The notes beneath the pieces were generated by a model, which searched no databases, was not told where the DNA came from, and saw only the letters and a list, made by a program, of their open reading frames with translations. From assembly GCF_000189635.1 (NCBI RefSeq), contig NW_002476321.1:64547-128546 (forward strand): a stretch of 64,000 nt of DNA. Direction: 5' to 3'. The position numbers and the translations under genes were made by a program. Source of the DNA: Tetrahymena thermophila SB210. Taxonomy: Eukaryota; Ciliophora; Oligohymenophorea; Hymenostomatida; Tetrahymenidae. This document shows positions 38,468 to 50,147 of the stretch, in pieces. Positions within the stretch are counted from its first letter, which is position 1; the number at the start of each line of letters is the position of its first letter.

Positions 38468-39220
38468 TTTTGAAGAGGACAATTCAATTTTGAGTATGGC
38501 AAGAAAATCATTAAAAAGAATTTAATTAATTTTATATTATATTAAAAATTATTATTAAAATTTAATTACTATAAGTATAACAAAATTATATCTATTTAAT
38601 ATATATTGTTAAAATGTAAAATTTTTATCTTTAAAGTTTATCATTGATCCATCTCACATAATATATTCTTAAATGTTCTATTCAAAAATAGAATTTAAAA
38701 TTTAGAATATATAAATAAATTATGATACTCTCATTCAAATTAGAAATATTCTGTATTTATTCTAAATTATATATTATATTAGATATTATTAGAGCTGTAC
38801 CGATCCTAATTTTAAATATAAAAAGATTTTTTTAATTTAAAAAACTTTTAAAATGCTAAATCTATCTTTAATAATATATATAAACAAATTTATAAATCAG
38901 TTATTATAGATTCTAAAGATAATATACTTTTGTTTTAGCTGAATTATATAATAAAATAAAATAATAATTAAATTTCAGCTATTTTTAGCCATTCTACTTT
39001 TCTTCAGTTATTATAAATTATTTATACTTAAGTTGTTTATTTAATACACATTTACTAATAAAATCATATAAATCTTTATTTTTTTTGTTTCACTACTATA
39101 TTATTCTTTAATATTTGTGTCTCTCAATTTATTTTCTTTTAGAAACAGTAAATATCTTATAATCTCAAATTTTATATTTTAAAGAAACATTTAAAGTAGG
39201 TAGAAACATATAAATTTAAA
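38468..39220. other. intergenic, AT-rich
   Basis: About 750 bases between two plus-strand genes. Apart from the possible extra exon of the preceding gene at its left end, nothing is seen. Confidence 0.5.
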
Positions 39221-41708
39221 ATGTAGAATTCAAATTAAAATGTATCGAAAGTCACTTTCGATGATTTAAAATCAAATTAAAAGTCTCTCCTTGAAAAGGC
39301 GCAGGAATTGAAGTCAAAACATGTAGAGCAATATGTAGAAGGTATGTGATTAACAAATTATAGTAGATATTAATACTTTTAGTTAATGATTTAGAGAGAA
39401 TCTTCATATATTTTTAATCTAAACAGAGGAAGAAATAGAAGTTGAAGACCCAGAACTAGATAATATGAACTTTATGACAGTAGTTAAAAATACTGCTTTA
39501 GGAGGACTGATTGAAAGGAAGGAATAAATTAAAGAAAGGGTGAAAACTACGTAAAAATCATAAATTAAATTAATTAGCCATTTTAAAGAAGCTTGAATTA
39601 AATTAGATGGAGAATACCCAAGGCTTATAGGACAGTTACTTAGAGGGAGATTTAAAAAGTGTTAAAAAAATACAGCGTTCTTTTGGAAGGATAAAATACA
39701 CCTCCTCCCATTCAATCATTCGAAGTAAATCTATTGATAGCTTAATTTAGTCATTAATATTCCCTAATTGTTTTAAAGGAAATGAAGTTTCCCAAAAAAA
39801 TTATTGCAATTTTAAAAGAAAAAAAAGTAAAGAAACCTACTCCTATTCAAATGGTTGGACTTCCTACAGTGTACCTTATTTATTGTAATTTTGGCTTAAT
39901 TTAAAAAAAAATTATATTATAAAGATTGCTTGGTAGGGATATGATAGGAATAGCTCCCACTGGACAGGGTAAAACAATAGTTTTTTTACTCCCTGCTTTA
40001 GTTATGGCGATAGAGCATGAGATGAATATGCCTTTATTTAGGGGTGAAGGTCCATTAGCAATTATAATCGTTCCATCAGTAAGTTAATTTAAGAGTGTTA
40101 ATATTAAAAATAAGAAATAAAAAATTAAAAGCATGAACTTGCAATTTAGACCTATGAACTAGCATGTTATTATAGCTAGAAGCTCCAAGAAGCTGGTTAT
40201 CCTTAAATTAGATGCTCTTTGAGCATTGGTGGTATGGATATGATGTAACAGATTGCATAAGTTAGAGAAGGAGTACATTTGGTAATTAAAATATACTTCT
40301 TTAAATTTTTATTCTTATAGTAAGATAAAATATTACGGATTAATGAACAATACTTTCGAAATTTATGAGGTGGTTGAATTATAGTTAGATGTATGTAATT
40401 TTTAATAAATTCAAGCACGGAAAAATTGAAAAATGTATTTGAGAATACAGTTTTTACTTTATTAATTACCAGAATTATAACTTTTTTATTTTTGAATAGA
40501 TGGTTGGAACACCTGGTAGAACATCAGACATGGTTGATAAACAAAAATTTAATATGAATTTATGCAGATACATTGTTTTGGACGAAGCTGATAGACTCTT
40601 AGACATGATATTCGAAAAGGAAATCAGAAATATAATAGATCACGTTCCCGTATTTAATTTAAATAGTTTAGATTATTTAAAAAATTAAAATTAAATCAAT
40701 AAATCATTAAATAGACAAATAAAGCTTTTTAAATTTTTATTACAAATCATAATCGTAATTTAAAATATTTAATGTAACCTTTTGTAAGGTAAATAGGGTG
40801 CCAGATAAACTTTACTATTTTCTTCAACAATGCCTAAGAAAGTTTAAGATTTTGCTAAATAAGCTTTGATTGATCCAATAATAGTTAATGTCGGAAGAGC
40901 TGGCTAAGTTAATTTGAATGTCATTTAAGAAGTTGAGTATGTGAAATAAGAAGAAAAGTTATAATACCTTATATCATGTCTTTAAAAAACAAAGCCTCCA
41001 GTTTTAATATTTTGCGATAAGTCTAATGATGTAGACGATATCCACGAGTATCTGCTTTTAAAAGGAATAGATGTCACTTCTTTACATGGAGGAAAAAGTA
41101 AAGATTTAAAACCTGAATAAAAAAAAGAGTTTAATTTGTTATTTTAAATAGAATAGGAAGAAAGAACAAAGGCAATGAAGGAGTTTTAATAAAGCTAGAA
41201 AGATGTTCTTGTTGCTACAGATATTGGGGCGAAAGGGTTAGATTTTCCAAACGTTTAGCATGTAATTAACTTTGATATGCCAAAAGAAGTAATTTTATTA
41301 AAAGTGATAAAGAAGTAAATTTTGTAATTCAACATTTAAATTTAATAGATAGAAAGTTACGTTCATAGAATTGGAAGAACAGGAAGATTGGGTAAAACTG
41401 GAAGAGCGACAACATTTGTAAATAAATAACAAGATGAAAATATATTAAGTGACTTAAAGATGCTTCTAATGGAAGCTAAATAACCTATCCCACACTTCTT
41501 GAAATAAATCACGCATGATAGTTAAACTGGAGGTTGTGGTTTTTGTGGTGGACTAGGTCATACTATTCATAATTGTAATAAGCTTGAGCAATAAAAGATG
41601 AAAGCTCTGACAGTGAGTGCTTAACAGAATTCAAAAGAGGAGCTTAAATAATATTTACCTGATTAGCATCCTTTAAAAGTAAGCATCCCATTAGTAAAAA
41701 AAGATTGA
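39221..41708 (+). CDS. DDX41: DEAD-box RNA helicase DDX41
   Basis: Nine exons: 39221-39341, 39427-39550, 39589-39724, 39779-39870, 39925-40078, 40132-40281, 40500-40649, 40797-41288, 41349-41708. They give 592 residues. DDX41 is a spliceosome-associated helicase (human 622). Order seen: RKKY-like block ([20 protein letters not shown]), [19 protein letters not shown] (Q motif), [10 protein letters not shown] (motif I, Lys174), SHELAIQT (Ia), GVHLMVGTPGR (Ib), [11 protein letters not shown] (II, Asp287), SSTMPKK (III), [17 protein letters not shown] (V), VHRIGRTGR (VI), and the C-terminal CCHC zinc knuckle [14 protein letters not shown] (536-549) that marks DDX41. Oddities: motif Ia has His for Arg, motif III is SST not SAT, and about 20 extra residues ([16 protein letters not shown]) lie between HGGK and EERTKAM. 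Confidence 0.93.
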
Positions 41709-42235
41709 TCTAATATCTATTATTATAGTTTTTTTATAAAAACATGATGACTTTTTCTATTAAAGAAAAGGGTTACTTTAGCATCTGTAATTTAAATTAT
41801 AAAAATATATATGCATGCCTATTCATTTATTTATATATTTACTTGCAAGTAAATTTTTACAACTATTTATTTGTTAAATTAAATTCAATAATTTATTTAT
41901 ATTTGGGAAAGAATTAATCATTAATTATTATTTACAAATCAAAAATCATTGTTTATTTATTAAAATTTATTGGGTGTAACAATAATTAAAAGCTGAGATT
42001 AGCTTTGAATTATAAATAAGCTATATTTATTTTATTATAGAAGAAGGCTTTAACTATTAAAAAAATCAAATAGCCTCTATTTTTTTTATTAGTTTAGTAA
42101 ATTAATTAATTTGTGTTTTTATAAATTAGTGCTTAAAGAATTGAATATTAACTATTATGTAATAAACTAAAATAAAATAAAAAAAAACTTTATTTTTTAT
42201 CTCGCAGTAAAATTAAGAAATAAAATAAAAAAATT
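41709..42235. other. intergenic, AT-rich
   Basis: About 530 bases between two plus-strand genes. A/T runs only. Confidence 0.5.
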
Positions 42236-42969
42236 ATGAATTTTCTTAATTCTTACGAAGAACAGTCAATGTCTTTGGAGAGGTTTGAAAGTCAACTGAC
42301 ATCGAGTACCATCGTAATTTTTATTAATTAATGATAAAATCATTTTTTAAATACTTTTCATTTAAAGTAAGATCAGAGGACATTATAAAACCATGACATA
42401 GACTAACTCAATCAAAATGAATTATTTGAACAATAAAAAAAGTATGATTTTACTTTATTCTTTTTCCAAACCTAAGTAACATCAAAAATAATAATAGAGT
42501 TGACTCTTTTTAATCTGAAAATGAAGATGTTCACTAACTTTCTAACATGAAATATTTTAAAGAGAGCTCTGATCTTAGCGAATTTCTTTAAATACAAATA
42601 AACAATCCAAACATAACTAAAAACATAATAAAGTCTTACTTTAAATTTCTCATCAACTAAAAAAACAAAGAAACAGTAATATACTTTGTTCCTAATAAAA
42701 AATATTAGGATTTGATAAGAGATATTAAAAAATATATTAAAAGATATAAATTCAATAATAAATATTTAGCTCGTTTGCTTCAAAGCAAGGGATATAACAA
42801 GATCTTTGAATACTATTTAACATTTGATATATCTGATTGGCTCTTTTCTTCAAAAATTAGTAACATACAAGAACATAAAGAAATAATTGAATTTTTGAAA
42901 GAATGCTGTGTTAAGCTTTAAACCAACTAACAAAAATTTATTAACCAAAATGAACAATTAGCTGATTGA
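42236..42969 (+). CDS. small unknown protein, 207 residues
   Basis: Exons 42236-42313, 42368-42441 and 42498-42969. The introns are 54 and 56 nt. I do not recognise it. Residues 1-80 are polar and acidic (MNFLNSYEEQSMSLERFESQ). From about 90 the chain becomes helical and Lys/aromatic-rich: NIIKSYFKFLINQK, YQDLIRDIKKYIKRYKF, YLARLLQSKGYNKIFEYY, FDISDWLFSSKI, HKEIIEFLKECC. This suggests a compact all-helical domain. No signal peptide or membrane segment. The two splices are set by phase and by avoiding TGA. The recurring aromatic/basic pattern suggests a ciliate-specific family, but this is only an impression. Confidence 0.62.
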
Positions 42970-44106
42970 ATGATTGACTCACTATATAAATAAATATAAA
43001 CTAATTTTAATAAAATTAAAAACTACTTACTTACTAAACAAATCTATGAAGGAAAAAATAAATAACAAACAAAATAACAAGAAGCTTTCAAAAAATATAT
43101 ATAAAATAAATGAATTAAATTGCTTGATCAAAAACTCTTATTTATCAAACTCAATCTAAATACACTTTTATCCAAATTGTTATGACTTTTTATTATATTT
43201 TATGATGTATTTAACTTGACAATTTTCACCCAAAGCTAATTAAACACTAAATTTAATTTTTGGCACTTTCACATGAATTTTCTTGTGCGAATCAATTTTA
43301 GGAAATTAAAAAGAAATTATTTACTGGGGTATTCAATACAATAGAAACAATTTATCTGTAATTTAATAAAGAAATTTAAATGTATACTTTATTTTTACAT
43401 TGATTTCTATGGCTCTTTTATTACAAATTAAAAGCATTAAATTTAAATTTTTTTATCTATTCAAGCTTACTAATTAAAAATCAATCCAATCTAAATTAAT
43501 TAGTATGAATGTTTATAGATTTTCTACTAAACTAAATTATAATCTTACTCCATTTTATCAAATGATTAAAGCAGCTTTTAACTGACAACTTTTTGTGAAA
43601 TTTTTCTTTCACCAAACGATCTGTCTTTTCTCATTTTTAGAACTAATTTCTTTGAAATAAACAAAAATAATTTCTCCTTCTTTTTAAAAAGGGAAAAACT
43701 AATATTTATCTAGAACTCTAATTTAAATATAGATATTTCTTGAATAATTTAATTTATTAATTTTACCTGAAAATAAAACAAACTGCTTTATGAATTTCAT
43801 TAAAAAACTCTGATAAATCAAAAGAGATAGATTTTAAAAAAATAATAAATAAGTGATATGGAAACAAAACATTTTTTATATTGTAATTGGTTTTTTTTTA
43901 ATAATTTGGTTTTTTTAAAGTGCTTAATAATAATTTTAATTAGTAATTCGGAAATGTGTTAATTTCTCAGATTTTTATTAGTTAGTAAATTTAAATGTAA
44001 TTTTAATTTATTTATTTATTTATTTTTCATTCATCTAAAAGGTTAGTTATCTTAATTTTCTACAATTTTCTTATTTAGCAAATTTTAACTATTTAACTTT
44101 CATATT
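42970..44106. other. convergent 3' spacer
   Basis: About 1.1 kb between a plus-strand gene end and a minus-strand gene end. Contains a short TTTA run near 44005-44030. Nothing else. Confidence 0.5.
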
Positions 44107-47100
44107 TCAAGAATTGTAATATGAAGATTTGTCTTTTCTAAGATTAAATTGAGAACAGTTGAATCCTTTTTAGCCTTTAAATCCAACTTTGTTGCTCATA
44201 AAGAATGTATAATTCTTTAGATCAAGGCTGCTTAGGCTATTAATTTATTTTGGTGACGCCTATGATTATCTGTGAGTATTGTTTATTTAAATTTATGAAA
44301 AATTATGATTTTATTTAGGGTTTTTTAATGTTTATATTTAGTTTTAGATTCCCTCGTTATGTTACTATTTTGATGATGAGTTACCTTAGGAGTTGTTATG
44401 AATATCAAATGTTTTGACAAGAAAACTAGAATTTTTAAGAGTCTTTGGTTTCTCAATATTTGGTAATAAATGAATTTAATTTATAGATTTTTCTGCATGG
44501 TTAGTATTTTGAGTTGATGCAAATGGTGAATAAAAAGGCTTCTAATAATTATTCATGCCAACATCAAAGCTAGCTATTCTTGTATGACCATAATTTATAA
44601 TTTTTTCAGGACTATAATTTTCACTCTTCAAGAGATTCTTTAAGAATTACCCTCCAACAACCTGCGTCTAATTACTATTGCTGTTATTATTTTATATAGT
44701 TGTTTAAAAAATATTAATTAAACTCTTTTTGGCAATAGATTTTTTAGCTTCTTTTGCGGATAAAGGAGAGTTATTTTCAATTTTTAGTCTTTATAGCTTA
44801 TCATCTTTCGTTTTCAATGGGGATATACTTTCTAATTCAATTTAGCAATCTGATTTTATTAGTTATTTTAGTTTTTATTCATATTCACGAATTTCCTTTG
44901 ATTTTATCTCTTTGCTTTTTTTATTGAGGAATATAGCTGGGCGAACTCCATTCTTAATGATTTCAGGGTTAAGCTTATCAGGTTAAAGTGTCTGAATAGG
45001 AGCGTAAGACATGTGAGATTTTAAGTCTTCTATAGAACCATTTTTAAATTTATTATAAAACCTAACTTTTAATTGTTCGTGGAATCCTTTGACTAGCGGG
45101 TGAAGCTAGTCGTAATCCTAATCTTATAATTCTATACAAGAAGCTTGTTTCTTAAAATTTTTTTAAATAGTTTCATCATGATTGATTTACTTTTAACTGT
45201 TAATTACTATATTATTTAAAGTTTTTTTAATCAGGTTTTATTAGTTAAAGCATTGATCATCATCATCTATCATAGATTCCCCATGATTTTAGTTTCTAGA
45301 ACTTATTAAGACTTATGAAGAAGATCGCATTTGCTGTTTAAAATTATTAGTTTACTAACTTTTTAGTTAATTTAAGTTAGTCTTTTAAATATTATTAGAA
45401 CTTTCTTTGATATCCTTTGTTGATGTTATATTTTAAGTTTCATCGTCATCAATCATATTTATGGAGTTTAGAGTATTTATTTAAGAAACTATCACTTTTG
45501 TTCCTGTAGTCTTGACTGGTGAGAAAATCTCGCCAAAATTTGATAAGTTTCCATTTTTCTTAATATGCACTATAGAATGGCTTTTTTTAACTTAAGGAGA
45601 GAAACTTTAGTTGGCAGAGCTAACAGATTAAGGAGTGTTAACTTTTAAATAAGATTCATCATCTAATTTGTGATTAGGGGTGTCATTATGAGTTTGAGGA
45701 CTGAAGCAAATTGATTAGGAATCTAAATTTTTTGTTTTGCATTTTAGAAAAGTTTATGAATTAGCTCCTTCTATATTTATCTTTTAAAATCTTGAAGAGA
45801 TTATTTCCTTTCCAATTTCAGATGCAGATCTTCTCATATTTTAGTTTATCTAAACAGATAAACTTCCGTTATTATTGTTATTACTTTTAAAATTATTCAG
45901 TAGATTAGAGCCTGGGGTGGAATCTTCAGCATCTGTAGAAAGAAAAGCAAGCGCATTATTATTTTCTTTGCTGATTCTATTTTAATCACCTAATGCATCA
46001 ATACAAGTCAATCTTTTCTTCACTGATCTTTTAACGTCTATATCCAACAAGCCGTTAACTTCACCTTCAACATTTTCTGAAGGAATTACAATTAAAGTTC
46101 TTTGTTGAGATTTGTTTCTCTTAAAAGGAACAGTAGCCTCATCACTTTATTATAAATTTAGTGCTTGAGAAATTTCCTTCATTCTATTTTATACTCTCTA
46201 TATCCTACGCTGGCTGTAGCTTTGCATGTATTCTTTTTATGATTCATCTTTCATAATAATCTTCATATAGTCTTAGCTCTTTATGTAAATCAAATTCCCT
46301 TCAAAAGAATGACACTCAACTGTATAATAAAATTTTGGCTCTTCATCTTCTGCGTTTTCTTGTCCAAATATTTCGTATTTACTCATAATAAACAGCTAAT
46401 TTATTTAAATAGTATAGAAATAGTATTTAATTAAACAATGAAAATATTTAAATAAATGTGAGGTCAGTAAAATTAATATTTATTCTATTTACTCTTTTAT
46501 TAGCCATGCTGGGTGAAAGATAATTTTATCTCTTTAATTAATGGAGATCTTCTGTTTACTGAAACTTTTCAGTGTCGTTATTAATTTTCTTTTTAACCTT
46601 AATTCATATTTAAAAAAAGGCTAGTAAATTTTGATAATCTTGAAGCCAATTTGTTTAATAATTTTTGCAAGCTGCCCATTTAATTAAAAAGTATCAATAA
46701 TTTGAAAGAATATATTCAAATCTGTTATATGATTACATCTTTTTTTAAGTTAATGCATATGTAATGAATACTTTTTTATGTATTATGAGCTTACAAACAA
46801 TTGAGTTATCAAACTTTATTGGCATTTACAAAGAGTTATTAAATTTTTTAATTTACCACGAATTCACCTGAAGCAATAATGTAAATTGCATCTATATTGT
46901 CGGATTCTGATATTATTGTATCACCTTTTTTTACTTTGATTCTGAAAGAGTGATTATAAAATGATTTCATCTTGTTATAATTCCAATTAGAAAACAATTC
47001 TATTTCTGGATAGAAAGATATTTCTTTTTTAATTTCATTATCAAGTATCTACTAAAATAGCGTGATGTAGTTCTTCTTATCTAATACAGCAAAGTGGCAA

Positions 47101-47772
47101 TCTACAATGCATTTAATACTAGCACTTCTAGGTGCATCATTTATAAGAGCCAACTCACCAAAACTTTCACCACGACTTAGCTCTTTTACTTTTTTTTGCT
47201 CATTCTTAATCTTAATATAAATTCCAACTAAGCCTTCAAGAATAATGTAAAATTTTGATCCTCTATCGCCTATTTAAATTTTAGTAAATTATTAATTAGT
47301 ATTAAAATATATAGTAATAGATAATTTGTAATGATTAAAGATAATAATATGTCTGCTGATAATTACTAAAATTCACATAAAGTTAAGGTAAATATTTAAT
47401 AAAAATATATTATTTACCTTGAGAAAAAACCATGTCACCACTGTTAAATCTCTCGTATGTCATATGTTTACAACTCTTTTAGTGGACATCTTCTTTTCCT
47501 TCCAAGATATACTTTTAAAAGAAAGGGATATCTTTAGTGACTTCTTAAATCAAAAATATATCATGATCGCTACGAATTTGAGGGGCTTTCTTAATAGGTC
47601 TAATTATGTCCTATATTTTTAGTAAACAAAATGAATATATGAAAGCACCACTTCTACAAAGAACAATGTTTAAAAGATGAATTAGTAGAAATATTTAAAT
47701 CATCTGAAATTATGATAATATTAAAAAGTTAATAATTACTTCAATCGAAGAGGTTTTAGCATATTCTCCCAT
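44107..47772 (-). CDS. cyclic-nucleotide-binding protein with long Ser/Asn-rich tail
   Basis: Exons 47772-47740, 47610-47418, 47269-46857 and 46395-44107 give 975 residues. The N-terminal quarter has a cyclic-nucleotide-binding fold: KDIPFFQKYILEGKEDV, FNSGDMVFSQGDRGSKFY, IILEGLVGIYIK, and the phosphate-binding cassette GESFGELALINDAPRSASI with the Glu and Arg that hold cAMP/cGMP. A second, weaker domain follows (KVKKGDTIISES, IYIIASGEF, then YYTVECHSFEGNLIYI); it lacks the FGE...PR cassette. From about 300 the protein is Ser/Asn/Gln-rich and disordered-looking, with an SPxK-like pattern (FSPQVKKS, FSPVKTT) and a Lys-rich stretch (IFLNKKSKEIKSKEI). There is no kinase or channel domain. A cyclic-nucleotide sensor or adaptor is likely. 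Intron 3 (461 nt) is unusually long; the join is supported by the second domain running across it. Confidence 0.8.
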
Positions 47773-50147
47773 CTTTATATTTGATTTTAATTAATTTATA
47801 ATAGTTAGTAAGTTTTTAGTTAGTAAAATTTAGCTTTTTTTAGTAGTGAAATAGTGAATAATATGGAAGTATTTAGCTAATTTTGATTTTGCCTTATTAT
47901 TTCTTTTCTTTTTATCAAATAACAATTAGTAAACTATTTCCTTGCTTTTTTTAATGTACTGAATTTGGCGTTTACAATTTATATCTCTGAAATTTTAATT
48001 AGTTAATACCACAAAGAGACTTATAGTCTTAATTCATTTTCAAATAAAAATCTTTATTCAGTTTAATATTATTGTAAAAAGTTATTTGCACCATTCAAAG
48101 ATACTTCTTTCAATATTCTTCTTACATTTAGTGAATTACCTTAAATTGAAAGAAATACTTACAATCTCAAATATATTCCCTCTTTACATCTAATCTGTTT
48201 TTTTAAAATTTCTGAATTTCGCTTAGAAAAAAAATATTTATAAATAATTTTAAATAATATCAGTTTGTTGTTTGTTACTCATTTTAGAAACACAATTTTT
48301 ATATGCTAAAATAAATTAAATTTAGCATAATAGAAAGTTAATTTACTGACTTAATTGAGTGACTGCATCCTAATCAGATATAATAAAATGATTAAATATT
48401 ATCGCTATTTATCATAAATTACGGGAAGAAAAGGCCTACCCAAATAATTTTTTAATCTCGATTTGTGGCTGTAATTAATCTTAAAATTTAAGTGATTTTT
48501 AAGTAGAAATACCTTCGCCATAATCAAGTTAAATTTATAAATAATTAAGTCATAACTGAAATGCATAGATGAGTGGTAAATTTAGAATGCGAATTCTATT
48601 AAAACAAATGAGCTTACATTTTTTAATTACTGAACAAAAATATTGTAAATTTAAATCTTCTAAGCAAAATCTTTAATCTAGGTTTAAATTTATCTTTACG
48701 ATATCCTTTAAATAATATAGAATCGAACTAAGAAAATAGATTAATTAACAAATAAATTACAGTTTTTATGTTATGAAGTTGATTTTGTTAAAAGAGTTCA
48801 ATATATTGAGTAAAGAAGGTAAGAAAGTAGTAAAATATTAATTGCTATCTAATCTTGTCCATTAGAAATTTTTTGATTTTAAATTTTATAATAATTTTTA
48901 TGGTAAATTAAGTAATAATATATAATTCTTGAAGTAAATCAATAACCAATAATTTTTTGTTAATATTTAATTGCTTTTTTTTCTGTGCTTGATGTCATTT
49001 TGTTAATCAATAAATATCTATTGATACTTGATATTTATTCAATAATATTTCTAACCTTTAATTGCTGTTGAAATTCTTATTTAAACTCTTTTGCCTCTAC
49101 TTATTTTTAAATTTTCTCAAATATCTGATGGTTAATAACCTTTTTAAAATTAATTAAAACAAAACATCAATTATTTGTAAGTCATTTGTAATTTAGAATA
49201 GATCCAACAAAACAAAAGAGCTAATTTAAAAAATATGTTGTTTTTCAATTTAATAAATTGACATTAAATAATTTATTCAATTTAAATTGAGCTTTCTCAT
49301 TTTTAGATAATTTAATACTTTAAATGAAAAATTAAAAAGTAAATTTAAATATAATATTTAAATAAGTTTTTAATTAACATAATAAATATAATTTATTGAA
49401 GTTACCATAATGTACTTACATTTTTATTTTAAATATAAATAAAGCAATTACCCTACAAATTAATTAGAAAATAAGGGAAAATAATTACAAGAATTAAACT
49501 GAAATATACAAAACATAAAAGAACAAATATAAATTACAGTTTTAATAATATTACTATTTAAATTCTGTAAACTTGCATTTATATATTTAAAAAGTATTTC
49601 CTTAATTATGACTCAAGGATCATTTTAAAATTGAAAGTAAAACAAACTTGTATAAAAATTAGCACAACAATATATTTTTAAATTATATTTCAAAATTGTT
49701 TTATTTTCAAATTTACAAATAATCTGAAAATATAATTTTTTAATGAAAGTAGCTTGAATGGATTGAAATTTAAATTAATTAAATTATAAATTTAAAGATA
49801 GGATAGTAAAATAAATAGCTTTGATAGATAAATCGAGATACATAAATATTTTTAACTATTTAACCTTTACCATTTTCATATTTTATTTAATAAACTATAA
49901 TAATTTACCACTAATAATAATAATAATATAGATATTTTTTAAATGATAGTTAGTTATCTGGCTAACTGACAGACTGACTGATTGACTTTATTTGCTTATT
50001 TAATATATAAAGTAAGATTATTTATTTATTAGGGATTTTTTTTTTCTTAACTTATAAAATTATTAAATGCTCTATTTGCTTTTTATTTATACAAATTAAT
50101 AGATAGAAAAACTTAATTCTTCAATATTATTTAGACATCAATCATTT
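47773..50147. other. gene-poor stretch, 2.4 kb
   Basis: Upstream of the cyclic-nucleotide protein and downstream of the FYVE/TBC-like gene. It is over 80% A+T throughout, and no frame with a protein-like composition was found on either strand. A small downstream exon of the FYVE/TBC-like gene near 50050-50145 cannot be excluded. Confidence 0.45.

Noticed and set aside
42900-42930. TAAACCAACT resembling a Tetrahymena chromosome breakage sequence
   Set aside because: It departs from the 15-base consensus after nine bases and lies inside a coding exon; no telomeric repeats nearby.
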